Part shown: positions 1-7,186 of the stretch, in pieces | Position numbering within the stretch: position 1 is the stretch's first letter | Layout of the letters: each line of letters starts with the position of its first letter | Origin: Sphingomonas kyeonggiensis | Lineage (GTDB): Bacteria > Pseudomonadota > Alphaproteobacteria > Sphingomonadales > Sphingomonadaceae | DNA: 64,000 bases | Reading direction: 5' to 3' | Assembly: GCF_014196745.1 (NCBI RefSeq) | Contig: NZ_JACIEH010000002.1 | Span: 558,383-622,382 of the forward strand | Made by a program: the position numbers and the translations under genes | The notes under the pieces: generated by a model | The model's database searches: none | What the model saw: only the letters and a program-made list of their open reading frames with translations | What the model was told of the DNA's origin: nothing

Positions 1-333
1 CGCGCGCCGCGCGGCGTCTGCGATCAGCGCCTGGACCTCGGCGGGGGTGCGTTCCTTCCGGAAATAGGCGAGCGAGCTGACGCCTACCACCGGCACGCCC
101 TCTGCTGCGAAGCGCTTGGCGATTTCCGGCCCCATGCCGATCTTGAAGCCCATGTCGCCCGAGATCAGTACCACCGCCAGGCCCTTGGCCGCGGGCGGAG
201 TCGGGCGGATGGGGGCGATGTCGAAATAGACCGGCCCGCCCAGATAGCCGATATAGCCGAGCCAGCCGGTGAAAGCGGCGAGCAGCAGTGCCAGCGCGGC
301 GAGCATGACCTTCAATTTGCGATGGCGGCGCAT
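1..333 (-). CDS. AcvB/VirJ-type virulence-factor domain protein (5' part only)
   Basis: The frame is open from an ATG at 333 down to base 1, giving 111 residues with the C-terminus outside the window. Residues about 8-30 are a hydrophobic signal or anchor segment. The block LISGDMGFKIGMGPEIAKRF followed by GVPVVGVSSLAYF and an RTPAEV stretch matches the start of the AcvB/VirJ alpha/beta-hydrolase domain (GDGGW, GVPVVGV.SL.YFW, RTP). Proteins of this family are periplasmic and act on lysyl-phosphatidylglycerol in some Rhizobiales; that role here is family inference. The usual GDGGW is GDMGF, a small departure at the nucleophile-elbow end of the domain. It is divergent from the PDZ/two-component operon. 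The family call is fairly good; the catalytic serine lies outside the window. Confidence 0.6.
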   Translation of the reverse strand, partial: MRRHRKLKVMLAALALLLAAFTGWLGYIGYLGGPVYFDIAPIRPTPPAAKGLAVVLISGDMGFKIGMGPEIAKRFAAEGVPVVGVSSLAYFRKERTPAEVQALIADAARRA

Positions 334-451
334 GCGCGAACTCCTTGAAACTCCACGCCGTGTAGCTCGTCGCAGCTCGCGCTCCGGTGACCGGATCATG
401 ACCAAAGCTTAACGTGACTTGGCCCCGCGCCACGGGCATCCCCATGCTGCA

Positions 452-919
452 ATGACCAGCACCGACATTCCGGAAAACACCACGACCAGGGGCCGCGTGA
501 ACCGCGGGACCGACGGGTTCGTGCTGATTCTGGTTCTTTCCTTCGCGCTCAGCGCCATGGTGATCCTGGGCTGGGCCTGGCGATCGGGCATCAACCACAT
601 CCTCGCCGCGCAGACCGGCGCCAGCCTGTTCCCCGGCTTCACTGCCGAAACGCCGGGTGCCGCCGCGCACGGCCTGATCGTCACCAGCCTGCGCTCCGGC
701 AGCGAGGCTGCGCAGGACGGGATGGAGGTGGGCGATGCGATCGTCGCGATCGACGGCCGCAGCGTCGACACGCTTGACCAGGCCCGCCGCTACCTGCGCG
801 ACGATCATCATCCAGACGTATATCTCGACTTGGTGCACCAAAAGCAGCTACGCCACTTGAAGCTCTTGCGAACCGCGGGTGGAGAGAATGGGGCACAAGC
901 TGCTGTTGGTGGAGGATGA
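452..919 (+). CDS. Membrane-anchored PDZ-domain protein preceding a two-component system
   Basis: This 155-residue protein has one membrane segment at about residues 22-44 (FVLILVLSFALSAMVILGWA). It is followed by a PDZ domain whose signature is GLIVTSLRSGSEAAQDGMEVGDAIVAIDG, split here as GLIVTSLRSGSEAA and MEVGDAIVAIDG. PDZ domains bind exposed C-termini or internal peptides, so it may sense envelope proteins and modulate the kinase encoded two genes on; that link is inference from gene order. I chose the ATG at 452; the frame also extends upstream to a TTG at 419 without conserved sequence. Its 3' end overlaps the response-regulator start by 32 nt, which suggests coupled translation. No protease domain is present. 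Confidence 0.7.
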   Translation: MTSTDIPENTTTRGRVNRGTDGFVLILVLSFALSAMVILGWAWRSGINHILAAQTGASLFPGFTAETPGAAAHGLIVTSLRSGSEAAQDGMEVGDAIVAIDGRSVDTLDQARRYLRDDHHPDVYLDLVHQKQLRHLKLLRTAGGENGAQAAVGGG

Positions 920-1571
920 CGAGGCCACCGCCGCATATATCGTCAAGGGAATGACCGAAGAGGGGTTCACGGTCGATCGCGCCGACAACGGACGCGACGG
1001 CCTGTTCCTCGCCAGTGACGGCAGCTACGACGCGATCGTGCTCGATCGCATGCTGCCGGGGATGGACGGCATGGCCGTGCTCGGCGCGCTGCGTGCCGCC
1101 AAGATCGAGACCCCGGTCATCATCCTGTCCGCGCTTGCCACGCCCGACGACCGGGTCGGCGGCCTGACCTCGGGCGCCGATGATTATCTGGTCAAGCCCT
1201 TCGCCTTTGCCGAGTTGCTCGCGCGCGTTCGCCTGTTGCTGCGCAAGCGCGGCGCCGCCGAGAGCGCAGTGACCAAGCTGACCTCGGCCGATCTCGAGAT
1301 GGACCTGCTGTCGCGCCGGGTGAAGCGGGGCGCCCGGGTGATCGACCTGCAGCCGCGCGAATTCCGCCTGCTCGAATATTTCCTGCGCCATCCGGACCAG
1401 GTCATCACCCGCACCATGCTGCTCGAGGGCGTGTGGGACTATCATTTCGATCCCGGGACCAATGTGATCGACGTCCATATCAGCCGGCTGCGCAAGAAGC
1501 TGGACGATGGCGGCGAGCCGATCCTCCACACGATCCGCGGTGCCGGCTATCGCCTGGGCCCGGCGGCCTGA
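888..1571 (+). CDS. OmpR/PhoB-family response regulator
   Basis: A 227-residue transcriptional regulator. The receiver domain covers residues about 4-115, with the acidic pocket E9-D10-D11, phospho-acceptor D53 (IVLDRMLPG) and invariant K103 (DYLVKPF). A winged-helix DNA-binding domain follows at about 127-225 with the family motifs LQPREFRLLEYF and DVHISRLRKKL. The ATG at 888 has a GGAGAG Shine-Dalgarno just upstream; a GTG at 879 in frame is less likely. It overlaps the PDZ gene by 32 nt and ends one base before the kinase start, so the three genes form one unit. The regulon is not deducible from the window. Confidence 0.95.
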   Translation: MGHKLLLVEDDEATAAYIVKGMTEEGFTVDRADNGRDGLFLASDGSYDAIVLDRMLPGMDGMAVLGALRAAKIETPVIILSALATPDDRVGGLTSGADDYLVKPFAFAELLARVRLLLRKRGAAESAVTKLTSADLEMDLLSRRVKRGARVIDLQPREFRLLEYFLRHPDQVITRTMLLEGVWDYHFDPGTNVIDVHISRLRKKLDDGGEPILHTIRGAGYRLGPAA

Positions 1572-1572
1572 C

Positions 1573-2934
1573 GTGACTCTCCGCTTGGGGCAGCTCGCGC
1601 GCTCCGTCACCGCGCGCTTCGTGATCGTCGCCTTCCTGGTGCAGCTCACCGTCACCGGCGGCATCCTGCTGTTCGTCCAGCAATCGAGCGAGCGCGCGCT
1701 CGCCGCCGAGCAGAAGACCCTGGTCACCGAGCTGCGCGACGATCTGGTCTCGGCCTGGCACGCCGGCGGCGATGCCGGGTTGCGCCGGATCATCGACGTG
1801 CGGCTGGAGCAGGCGCATGCCAGTCCGCCGGTGATTCTGCTCGCCACCGCGAAGCAGGACCCGATCCGCGGCAATCTGGGCGACTGGCCCACGGTGATCC
1901 CGGCGGAGACCGACTGGCAGGCGATCGAGCTCTACCGCACCGGCAGCGACCGCGCCGAGCTGATGGGCGTTTCGTCGATCACGCTGCCGAACGGCGAGCT
2001 GCTGCTGGCCGGCCATGTCATCAGCTCGAGCGTGCGGCTGGCCCGAGTGAACGAGGAGGCGATCACCGCGGCGCTGGTGATCGGCGTGATCTTCGCGCTG
2101 CTCAGCGCGCTGCTGATCGGCCGGGTGCTCTCCAACCAGATCCAGGGCGTGGTGACGACCGCGCGCGAAGTGGGCGAGGGGCGGCTCGGCCGCCGGGTGC
2201 CGACCGACGGCAGTGGCGATGCGTTCGATGCGCTCGGCCAGTCGGTCAACGCGATGCTCGACCGGATCGAGGCGCTGGTCTCGCAGCTGCGGATGATGAC
2301 CGACGGGCTCGCGCACGATCTGCGCTCGCCGGTCACCCGGATCAAGGTCACGCTCGAGCGCGCGATCATCGAAACCGAGGACGAAACCGCGCTGGCGGCG
2401 CTGGAGCGCGTCTCGGGCGAGGCGGAGACCCTGCTCGGGATGCTCTCCACCGCGTTGCTGATCAGCCGGGCCGAGGCGGGGATCGGACGCGACCGCTTCG
2501 TCGATACCGATATCGCCGTGCTGCTCGAGGATCTGGCCGAGGTCTATGGCCCGCTCGCCGAGGATCGCGGCTTCGAGATCGCGGTCGAGGCCGAGCCGGG
2601 GCTGCACGTTCCGCTGCACCGCGAACTGGTGGGGCAGGCGCTGGGCAATCTGATCGAGAATGCCACGAAATATGCCGAGGGCGGCCACCATATCGTCGTG
2701 CGCGCCGCGCATGAGGGTGCGGGGATCGTGCTCTCGGTGGCCGATGACGGGCCGGGCATTCCCGAGGAGCGCCGGGCCGAGGCGATGAGCCGGTTCGGCC
2801 GGCTCGATCCGGCGCGGCACGAGACGGGATCGGGGCTGGGGCTGTCGCTGGTCGAGGCCGTCGCCCGGCTGCACCAGGGGAGCCTCACGCTGGAGGATGC
2901 CGGGCCGGGGTTAAGGGCCGTGATGCGGTTCTAG
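1573..2934 (+). CDS. HAMP-domain sensor histidine kinase
   Basis: A 453-residue inner-membrane kinase partnered with the upstream response regulator. TM1 is at about 15-36, a periplasmic loop at 37-163, TM2 at about 164-184, a HAMP linker to about 238, and a dimerisation/phospho-acceptor helix with H248 in GLAHDLRSPVTRIK. The ATPase domain carries an N box (NLIENATKYA), a G1 box (DDGPGIPEER) and a G2 box (GSGLGLSLV). The start is a GTG one base after the regulator stop; an ATG further upstream in frame would lie inside the regulator. A short CTCCCT/AGGGAG hairpin (2937-2953) follows the stop in the 19-nt convergent gap; it lacks a T tract. The input signal is unknown. Confidence 0.93.
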   Translation: MTLRLGQLARSVTARFVIVAFLVQLTVTGGILLFVQQSSERALAAEQKTLVTELRDDLVSAWHAGGDAGLRRIIDVRLEQAHASPPVILLATAKQDPIRGNLGDWPTVIPAETDWQAIELYRTGSDRAELMGVSSITLPNGELLLAGHVISSSVRLARVNEEAITAALVIGVIFALLSALLIGRVLSNQIQGVVTTAREVGEGRLGRRVPTDGSGDAFDALGQSVNAMLDRIEALVSQLRMMTDGLAHDLRSPVTRIKVTLERAIIETEDETALAALERVSGEAETLLGMLSTALLISRAEAGIGRDRFVDTDIAVLLEDLAEVYGPLAEDRGFEIAVEAEPGLHVPLHRELVGQALGNLIENATKYAEGGHHIVVRAAHEGAGIVLSVADDGPGIPEERRAEAMSRFGRLDPARHETGSGLGLSLVEAVARLHQGSLTLEDAGPGLRAVMRF

Positions 2935-2953
2935 TTCTCCCTTTCTCAGGGAG

Positions 2954-3238
2954 CTACACCGCCAGTGCGTAGGTCATCACCAGCGCCACCAGCGTCATCA
3001 GCAACATCGCGGCGATGAAGGTCACGTCCGCGATCCGCTCCAGCTCGTGCAGCCGCTTGGCCGGCCCGTTGCGCAGGGCGAAGTAGCTCGTCAGCGTCGC
3101 GATCAGGAACAGCACCGAGTCGAGCGCCAGCATGTCGTCGGCGAGGGTGTTCGCCTTCCGCACCGCGATCACCACGCGCAGGATGCCGATCGCGGTGAGA
3201 CACACGCCGACCATCGCCGCCGCGATCGGGCAGATCAT
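2954..3238 (-). CDS. Small three-TM membrane protein, MrpF-like
   Basis: A 94-residue protein with three predicted membrane helices: about 4-26, about 38-56 and about 70-92. The segment AVRKANTLADDMLALDSVLF after the first helix resembles the RL.RGP...DR..ALD region of MrpF/PhaF subunits of multisubunit cation/proton antiporters, and size and helix number fit that family. No other Mrp subunits are nearby, so an orphan role or chance similarity is possible. The first in-frame ATG is at 3238; no better start was seen. It lies 56 bp downstream of the large fusion gene on the same strand and may be co-transcribed with it. Confidence 0.5.
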   Translation of the reverse strand: MICPIAAAMVGVCLTAIGILRVVIAVRKANTLADDMLALDSVLFLIATLTSYFALRNGPAKRLHELERIADVTFIAAMLLMTLVALVMTYALAV

Positions 3239-3294
3239 CCGGCACGCGCGTTCGTCGAGCGTGTACGCGCTGTGATGCTCCTGCGGCGGCCCCC

Positions 3295-6200
3295 TCACTC
3301 CGCTGCCACCGGCGTCCGTTTCTCCACGACGGTCTCCGGTGCCGCCACGGCCTGGGCCTCCACCCGGCCGCTGCGCTCGAGCTTGCCCCAGCCGACCCAG
3401 GGGCCGCGCAGCGCATTGGCGACGGCGCGGATCACCACCCAGTACATCAGCTGGCGATAGACGAAGCGCTGGGCGAGCAGCAGCAGCCCCGGATAGCGCT
3501 TCTCGCGCGCTTCCATGCGATAGGCGACCCAGCCGCACAGGAAGTCGATGCCGGTGAAGGCGATCCAGTAGATGCCCATCCGGATCACGTCGCTCTCGGT
3601 CTGCGCCCAGCCATGCTGCCAGACGCGCAGCGCGGTGCCGACGATCGAGAGGAGCAGCGCCGCGTCGATCAGCGGCGAGATCAGGGCGAAGGCGATCTGG
3701 AACACCCAGGCCTGGGGGATGCCGACCAGCGCCAGCCCGGCGGGCTTGCGGGTGCGCAGGATCGCGCGGTGCTTCCACAGGCACTGGAGCGTGCCGAACG
3801 CCCAGCGGAAGCGCTGCTTGGCGAGCGCACCGAAGCTCTCCGGCGCCTCGGTCCAGGCGACAGCCTCGATATCGTAGCCGACACGCCAGCCCTTGCGCTG
3901 GATCGCGATGGTCAGGTCCTGGTCCTCGGCCAGCGTGTCGACCGGATAGCCGCCGACATCGTCCAGCGCCGCCTTGCGCCAGGCACCGACCGCGCCGGGG
4001 ACGACCATGATCGCATCGAGGCTGGCGAGCGCGCGCCGCTCGAGGTTCTGCGAGGTGACATATTCCACCGCCTGCCAGCGCGTGACCAGGTTGATCCGGT
4101 TGCCGACCTTGGCGTTGCCCGCGATCGCACCGATCTCCTCGTCCGCGAACCAGCGGGCGAGGCGGGCGATGGTCAGCGGCTCGAACTGGGTATCGGCGTC
4201 GAGCGCGATGACGATGTCGCCCCTGGCATGCTTCAGGCCCTGGTTGAGCGCGCGCGCCTTGCCGCCATTCTCCAGCGTCAGCAGCGTGACCCGCGGCTCG
4301 CTCGCAAAGGCACTGCGAACCACGTCGCTGGTGCCGTCCTTCGAGCCGTCGTCGAGCACGATCACCTCGACGTTCACCTGCTCGCTGGCGAGCACCCGGC
4401 GGATCGAGCTCTCGATCACCTTGGCCTCGTTATAGGCGGGGATCAGCACCGAGACGAAGCGGTCCGGATCGATCGTCGGCGCGACCGGGCGGTTCTTCTT
4501 GCGGTTGCCGTTCACCGCCAGCGCGGCGAGCACCAGCGCCCGGGCGATGCCCAGGGCGATCGCGGCGAAGAACAGCCATTTGAGCGCGAAGCCGATCATC
4601 GCGACGACGAGGAAGATGCCGACATCGGTGCGCACGGCGGCGAGATCGGCGCCCTGGACCTTGGGCATCACCTGGTCGCGGGTCAGGCCGGCGAGCTGCG
4701 AGACGGGGACGAACTGATAGCCCTTGGCCTTCAGCGCATCGATGATCCGGGGCAGCGCCGCCAGCGTCTGCGAGCGATCGCCGCCGCCGTCGTGGAGCAG
4801 GATGATCTGGCCCGATTGCTCGTAATTGCCCGCCTGCACCTCACGCAGCACGGTATCGACGATCGCGTCGACGCCCGGCCGCTGCCAGTCATTGGGGTCC
4901 ACGTGCAGGCCGACATTGGTGTAGCCGGCGCGCTGGGCGGTGAGGGCCGGGATCAGCTCGTCCGCGGTGGTCGGCTCGGCGTCGCCGAAATAGGGGGCGC
5001 GGAACAGACGGACCGAGCGGCCGGTATAGGCCTCGATCAGCCGCTGGGTGGCGTTGAGCTCGATCCTTGTGCCGCGCGCCGAGGCGAGCGCCAGGTTCGG
5101 GTGGGTGAAGGTGTGGCTGCCGATCTCGTTGCCTTCGTCGACGACGCGGTTAACGAGGAATGGCTCCGCCATCGCATTCTCGCCGATCATGAAGAAGGTG
5201 CCGGTGACCTGCTTGGCCTTCAGCACGTCGAGGATCTTCGGCGTCCATTCGGGATCGGGGCCGTCGTCGAAGGTCAGCGCGACCTTGCCGGGCATATAGC
5301 CGGTGCGGGTGACGACATAGGGCGTGGGCAGAGACTGGAAGACCTCGTCCACGATCAGGCCATTGGGGTTCTGGACGATCGTGCGCGTGCCGGTGCTCGG
5401 CGTGCTGGTGATGCGCAGGATCTCGCCCGAGCCTTCGACATCGACGTCGCCCACCGCCTCGATCCGGCGCAGATCGGGGATCTTGCCCGAATGCGCGGCG
5501 GCCAGCGCCGGCCAGAAGTTCGAGTCTTCCGAGCCCAGGCGCCACAGCGCGACGCCGCCGACGCCGCGCAGGTTCGCGGCGCGCAGCTGGTTCCATGCCG
5601 TGGTGGCATCGGCCATCCACACGGTGTGCTCGGTGCCGTTCTCTTCGTACGCGAAGCTCTGGTTGCCGCTCGCCTTGTCGAAGGTGACGGTGGCCTCGCT
5701 GTCATGGGCGATCAGCCAGGCTTCTTCGATCGAGATCGGGTCGGCCTTGCCGGGGGCGGTCCAGTTATAGCCATAGTTGGCGACGCCGACGATCAGCTTG
5801 TCGGCCGGCACCTGCTTCAGCGCGGCGTTCATCTGGTTGACGAACCAGGCCTGGCTGGCGATCGGGCCGGGCGCGGTGACCGGGGCATGCTCGTCATAGT
5901 CCATCAGGACGAGCTTGTCGGTCGCGGCGGCATAGGCCTTCATGTCCCAGTCGTCGTCCTGGGCGGGCACGGTGACCGATACGCTCATCTTCGCCGCGGC
6001 GAAACGGGCATGCGCGTCGCGCAGCAATGCCAGATAGCCGGGCTGGGCGGCGGTCGGCAGTTCCTCGAAGTCGAACACCGCGCCATCGGCCTTGCGCGCG
6101 ACCAGGGTGCGCTGGAGATCGTCGAGGAAGGCGGCGCGCGCCTTGGGATCGCGCAGCAGCGCGGCGGCACCGGCGCTGTCCCAATTGTCGCCGGTGGCGT

Positions 6201-6660
6201 TCTGCACCATCGGCAGCACCTTGGGGCGCTTGGTGGCGGCGGCGATGATCGTGTCGAACTGCGCATCGGGGGTGACCGTGATGGCGTGCTTGGCGCCGGT
6301 GACGCTGTAGAGCGCGGGCACCACCCAATCGAGATCGTTGACATGGCGGCGGAGCGAGGCGCGGCTGGCATCGTCCCAGGGCACGTAGAAGCCGACCGAG
6401 AGCGGTGCGCTCGAGGCGCTAGCCTTGCCGCGGGGCAGCCAGGAGGCGAAGCTGTGGCGCAGGTGATTGGCCTGCTGCTTCAGCGAACGGGGCTGGGGAT
6501 GCTCGCGGGTCAGGGCGAGCGGGCCGGGGATCGGCACGCGGACGACCGTCATCGCAAACGCGCCGGCCGCCAGCACGATCACCAGCAGCAGCGCGAAGAA
6601 GGCGCGCATCGTCCAGCGATTCCGCTTGCCGCTCGCATCGAAGAAGATCGGACGTTCCAT
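3295..6660 (-). CDS. Trifunctional GH18-like / polysaccharide deacetylase / GT2 fusion protein
   Basis: An 1121-residue protein with three enzyme modules. An N-terminal membrane anchor (about 19-40) is followed by a GH18-like domain (about 85-390) that retains the DG..FD.E catalytic pattern as D192-G-A-V-F-D197-F-E199. A NodB-type deacetylase (about 455-660) shows TFDDGPD at 463-469 and metal-binding histidines in SHTFTHPN (H516, H520). Two membrane helices (about 680-715) lead into a family 2 glycosyltransferase with VSVLIPAYNE (737-745), D769/D770, DADTQFE (821-827) and the processive QRFRW motif (949-953), then further C-terminal helices. GT2 enzymes of this type polymerise beta-linked N-acetylhexosamines or similar sugars on the cytoplasmic side, while the hydrolase and deacetylase would act on the periplasmic side. 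The polymer is unknown. The gene is monocistronic or leads into the small downstream membrane-protein gene. Confidence 0.9.
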   Translation of the reverse strand: MERPIFFDASGKRNRWTMRAFFALLLVIVLAAGAFAMTVVRVPIPGPLALTREHPQPRSLKQQANHLRHSFASWLPRGKASASSAPLSVGFYVPWDDASRASLRRHVNDLDWVVPALYSVTGAKHAITVTPDAQFDTIIAAATKRPKVLPMVQNATGDNWDSAGAAALLRDPKARAAFLDDLQRTLVARKADGAVFDFEELPTAAQPGYLALLRDAHARFAAAKMSVSVTVPAQDDDWDMKAYAAATDKLVLMDYDEHAPVTAPGPIASQAWFVNQMNAALKQVPADKLIVGVANYGYNWTAPGKADPISIEEAWLIAHDSEATVTFDKASGNQSFAYEENGTEHTVWMADATTAWNQLRAANLRGVGGVALWRLGSEDSNFWPALAAAHSGKIPDLRRIEAVGDVDVEGSGEILRITSTPSTGTRTIVQNPNGLIVDEVFQSLPTPYVVTRTGYMPGKVALTFDDGPDPEWTPKILDVLKAKQVTGTFFMIGENAMAEPFLVNRVVDEGNEIGSHTFTHPNLALASARGTRIELNATQRLIEAYTGRSVRLFRAPYFGDAEPTTADELIPALTAQRAGYTNVGLHVDPNDWQRPGVDAIVDTVLREVQAGNYEQSGQIILLHDGGGDRSQTLAALPRIIDALKAKGYQFVPVSQLAGLTRDQVMPKVQGADLAAVRTDVGIFLVVAMIGFALKWLFFAAIALGIARALVLAALAVNGNRKKNRPVAPTIDPDRFVSVLIPAYNEAKVIESSIRRVLASEQVNVEVIVLDDGSKDGTSDVVRSAFASEPRVTLLTLENGGKARALNQGLKHARGDIVIALDADTQFEPLTIARLARWFADEEIGAIAGNAKVGNRINLVTRWQAVEYVTSQNLERRALASLDAIMVVPGAVGAWRKAALDDVGGYPVDTLAEDQDLTIAIQRKGWRVGYDIEAVAWTEAPESFGALAKQRFRWAFGTLQCLWKHRAILRTRKPAGLALVGIPQAWVFQIAFALISPLIDAALLLSIVGTALRVWQHGWAQTESDVIRMGIYWIAFTGIDFLCGWVAYRMEAREKRYPGLLLLAQRFVYRQLMYWVVIRAVANALRGPWVGWGKLERSGRVEAQAVAAPETVVEKRTPVAAE

Positions 6661-6843
6661 CGCCTGTGTTGCCCTGGTTGCAATGTCTGGGTGGTGCGAC
6701 GCCCGGCCCGAGGAGTGCAGGAGGACCGGGCGCCGCTGGTTTGCCGGCCATGAACGCGAATATGGCCTGCCCTGTCTGGTTAGCCCCGCCAGTCCTTCCC
6801 GGACCTGCCCGCGGCATTAACTTCCTGTCATGTCGGCGATTCC
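6661..6843. other. Gene-free upstream region of the fusion gene
   Basis: Between the fusion-gene start (6660) and the terminator of the exported-peptide gene I see no convincing ORF, tRNA or repeat. It should contain the promoter of the minus-strand fusion gene, but no clear -35/-10 pair could be picked by eye. Confidence 0.4.
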
Positions 6844-6885
6844 GAAAAACAAAACGGCCGGCGCGAGGGGAGCGCGCCGGCCGTT
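6844..6885 (-). terminator. Rho-independent terminator
   Basis: A perfect 13-bp stem (6853-6865 pairing with 6873-6885, core CGGCCGGCGCG) with a 7-nt loop. Read on the minus strand it is followed by TTTGTTTTT. It lies 90 bp past the stop of the 41-residue exported-peptide gene and probably ends the whole DUF2946-TBDR-PepSY-peptide operon. Confidence 0.85.
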
Positions 6886-6974
6886 CAGGTATTGCGGGTG
6901 CAGGCTGAAGAGGGTTGCCTGCACCCGCGGGCATCGCCCGGAACAGGGAGAGTCGGGCGGTGCCGAATGCGGGG

Positions 6975-7100
6975 TCAGCGGTGTCCGTGCGCCATTGCCG
7001 TGGCGTGCGCGATACGGGCGTCGGCGGTGGACCAGGCAGCCGATCCGGAAATGATCGTGGCCAGTGCCAGCAGGGCGATCGCAATGCGGGGATTGGGCAT
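6975..7100 (-). CDS. 41-residue His-rich exported peptide
   Basis: A short ORF starting MPNPRIAIALLALATIISG and ending HATAMAHGHR. Residues about 5-20 form a hydrophobic signal segment, with a possible AxA-type cleavage after STADA (about residue 28), leaving a short tail with three histidines in its last ten residues. The start has an exact AGGAGA Shine-Dalgarno 8 nt upstream, which supports a real gene. It is the last gene before a strong terminator and follows the PepSY gene by 86 bp on the same strand. I infer a small periplasmic metal-binding peptide; there is no homologue I recognise. Its ribosome-binding site is locked in a long hairpin (listed separately). Confidence 0.6.
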   Translation of the reverse strand: MPNPRIAIALLALATIISGSAAWSTADARIAHATAMAHGHR

Positions 7101-7107
7101 CTCGAAG

Positions 7108-7150
7108 TCTCCTGTCTCGCCGGTTCGCTTGCCGACCGTGAGACAGGAGA
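7108..7150 (-). promoter_or_regulatory. Hairpin sequestering the ribosome-binding site of the 41-aa peptide gene
   Basis: An 11-bp perfect inverted repeat: TCTCCTGTCTC at 7108-7118 pairs with GAGACAGGAGA at 7140-7150, with extra CGGT/ACCG pairing inside the 21-nt spacer. On the minus-strand RNA the 3' arm contains the AGGAGA that precedes the ATG at 7100, so the folded RNA would block initiation. It could be a translational switch or thermosensor, or it could stabilise the upstream mRNA. Only the sequence is seen; function is inference. Confidence 0.55.
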
Positions 7151-7186
7151 TAGCCTCCGCAAGATGTAGCGGCGCTGGCCGCCGGG

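Noticed and set aside
2937..2953. CTCCCT/AGGGAG hairpin as a terminator between the kinase and MrpF-like genes
   Set aside because: Only 6 bp and no T run in either direction.
3613..6753. 1046-codon open frame on the plus strand opposite the fusion gene
   Set aside because: Arg/Gly/Asp/His-rich composition, no domain motifs, and it mirrors a well-supported GH18-deacetylase-GT2 gene; long antisense frames are expected with strong GC3 bias.
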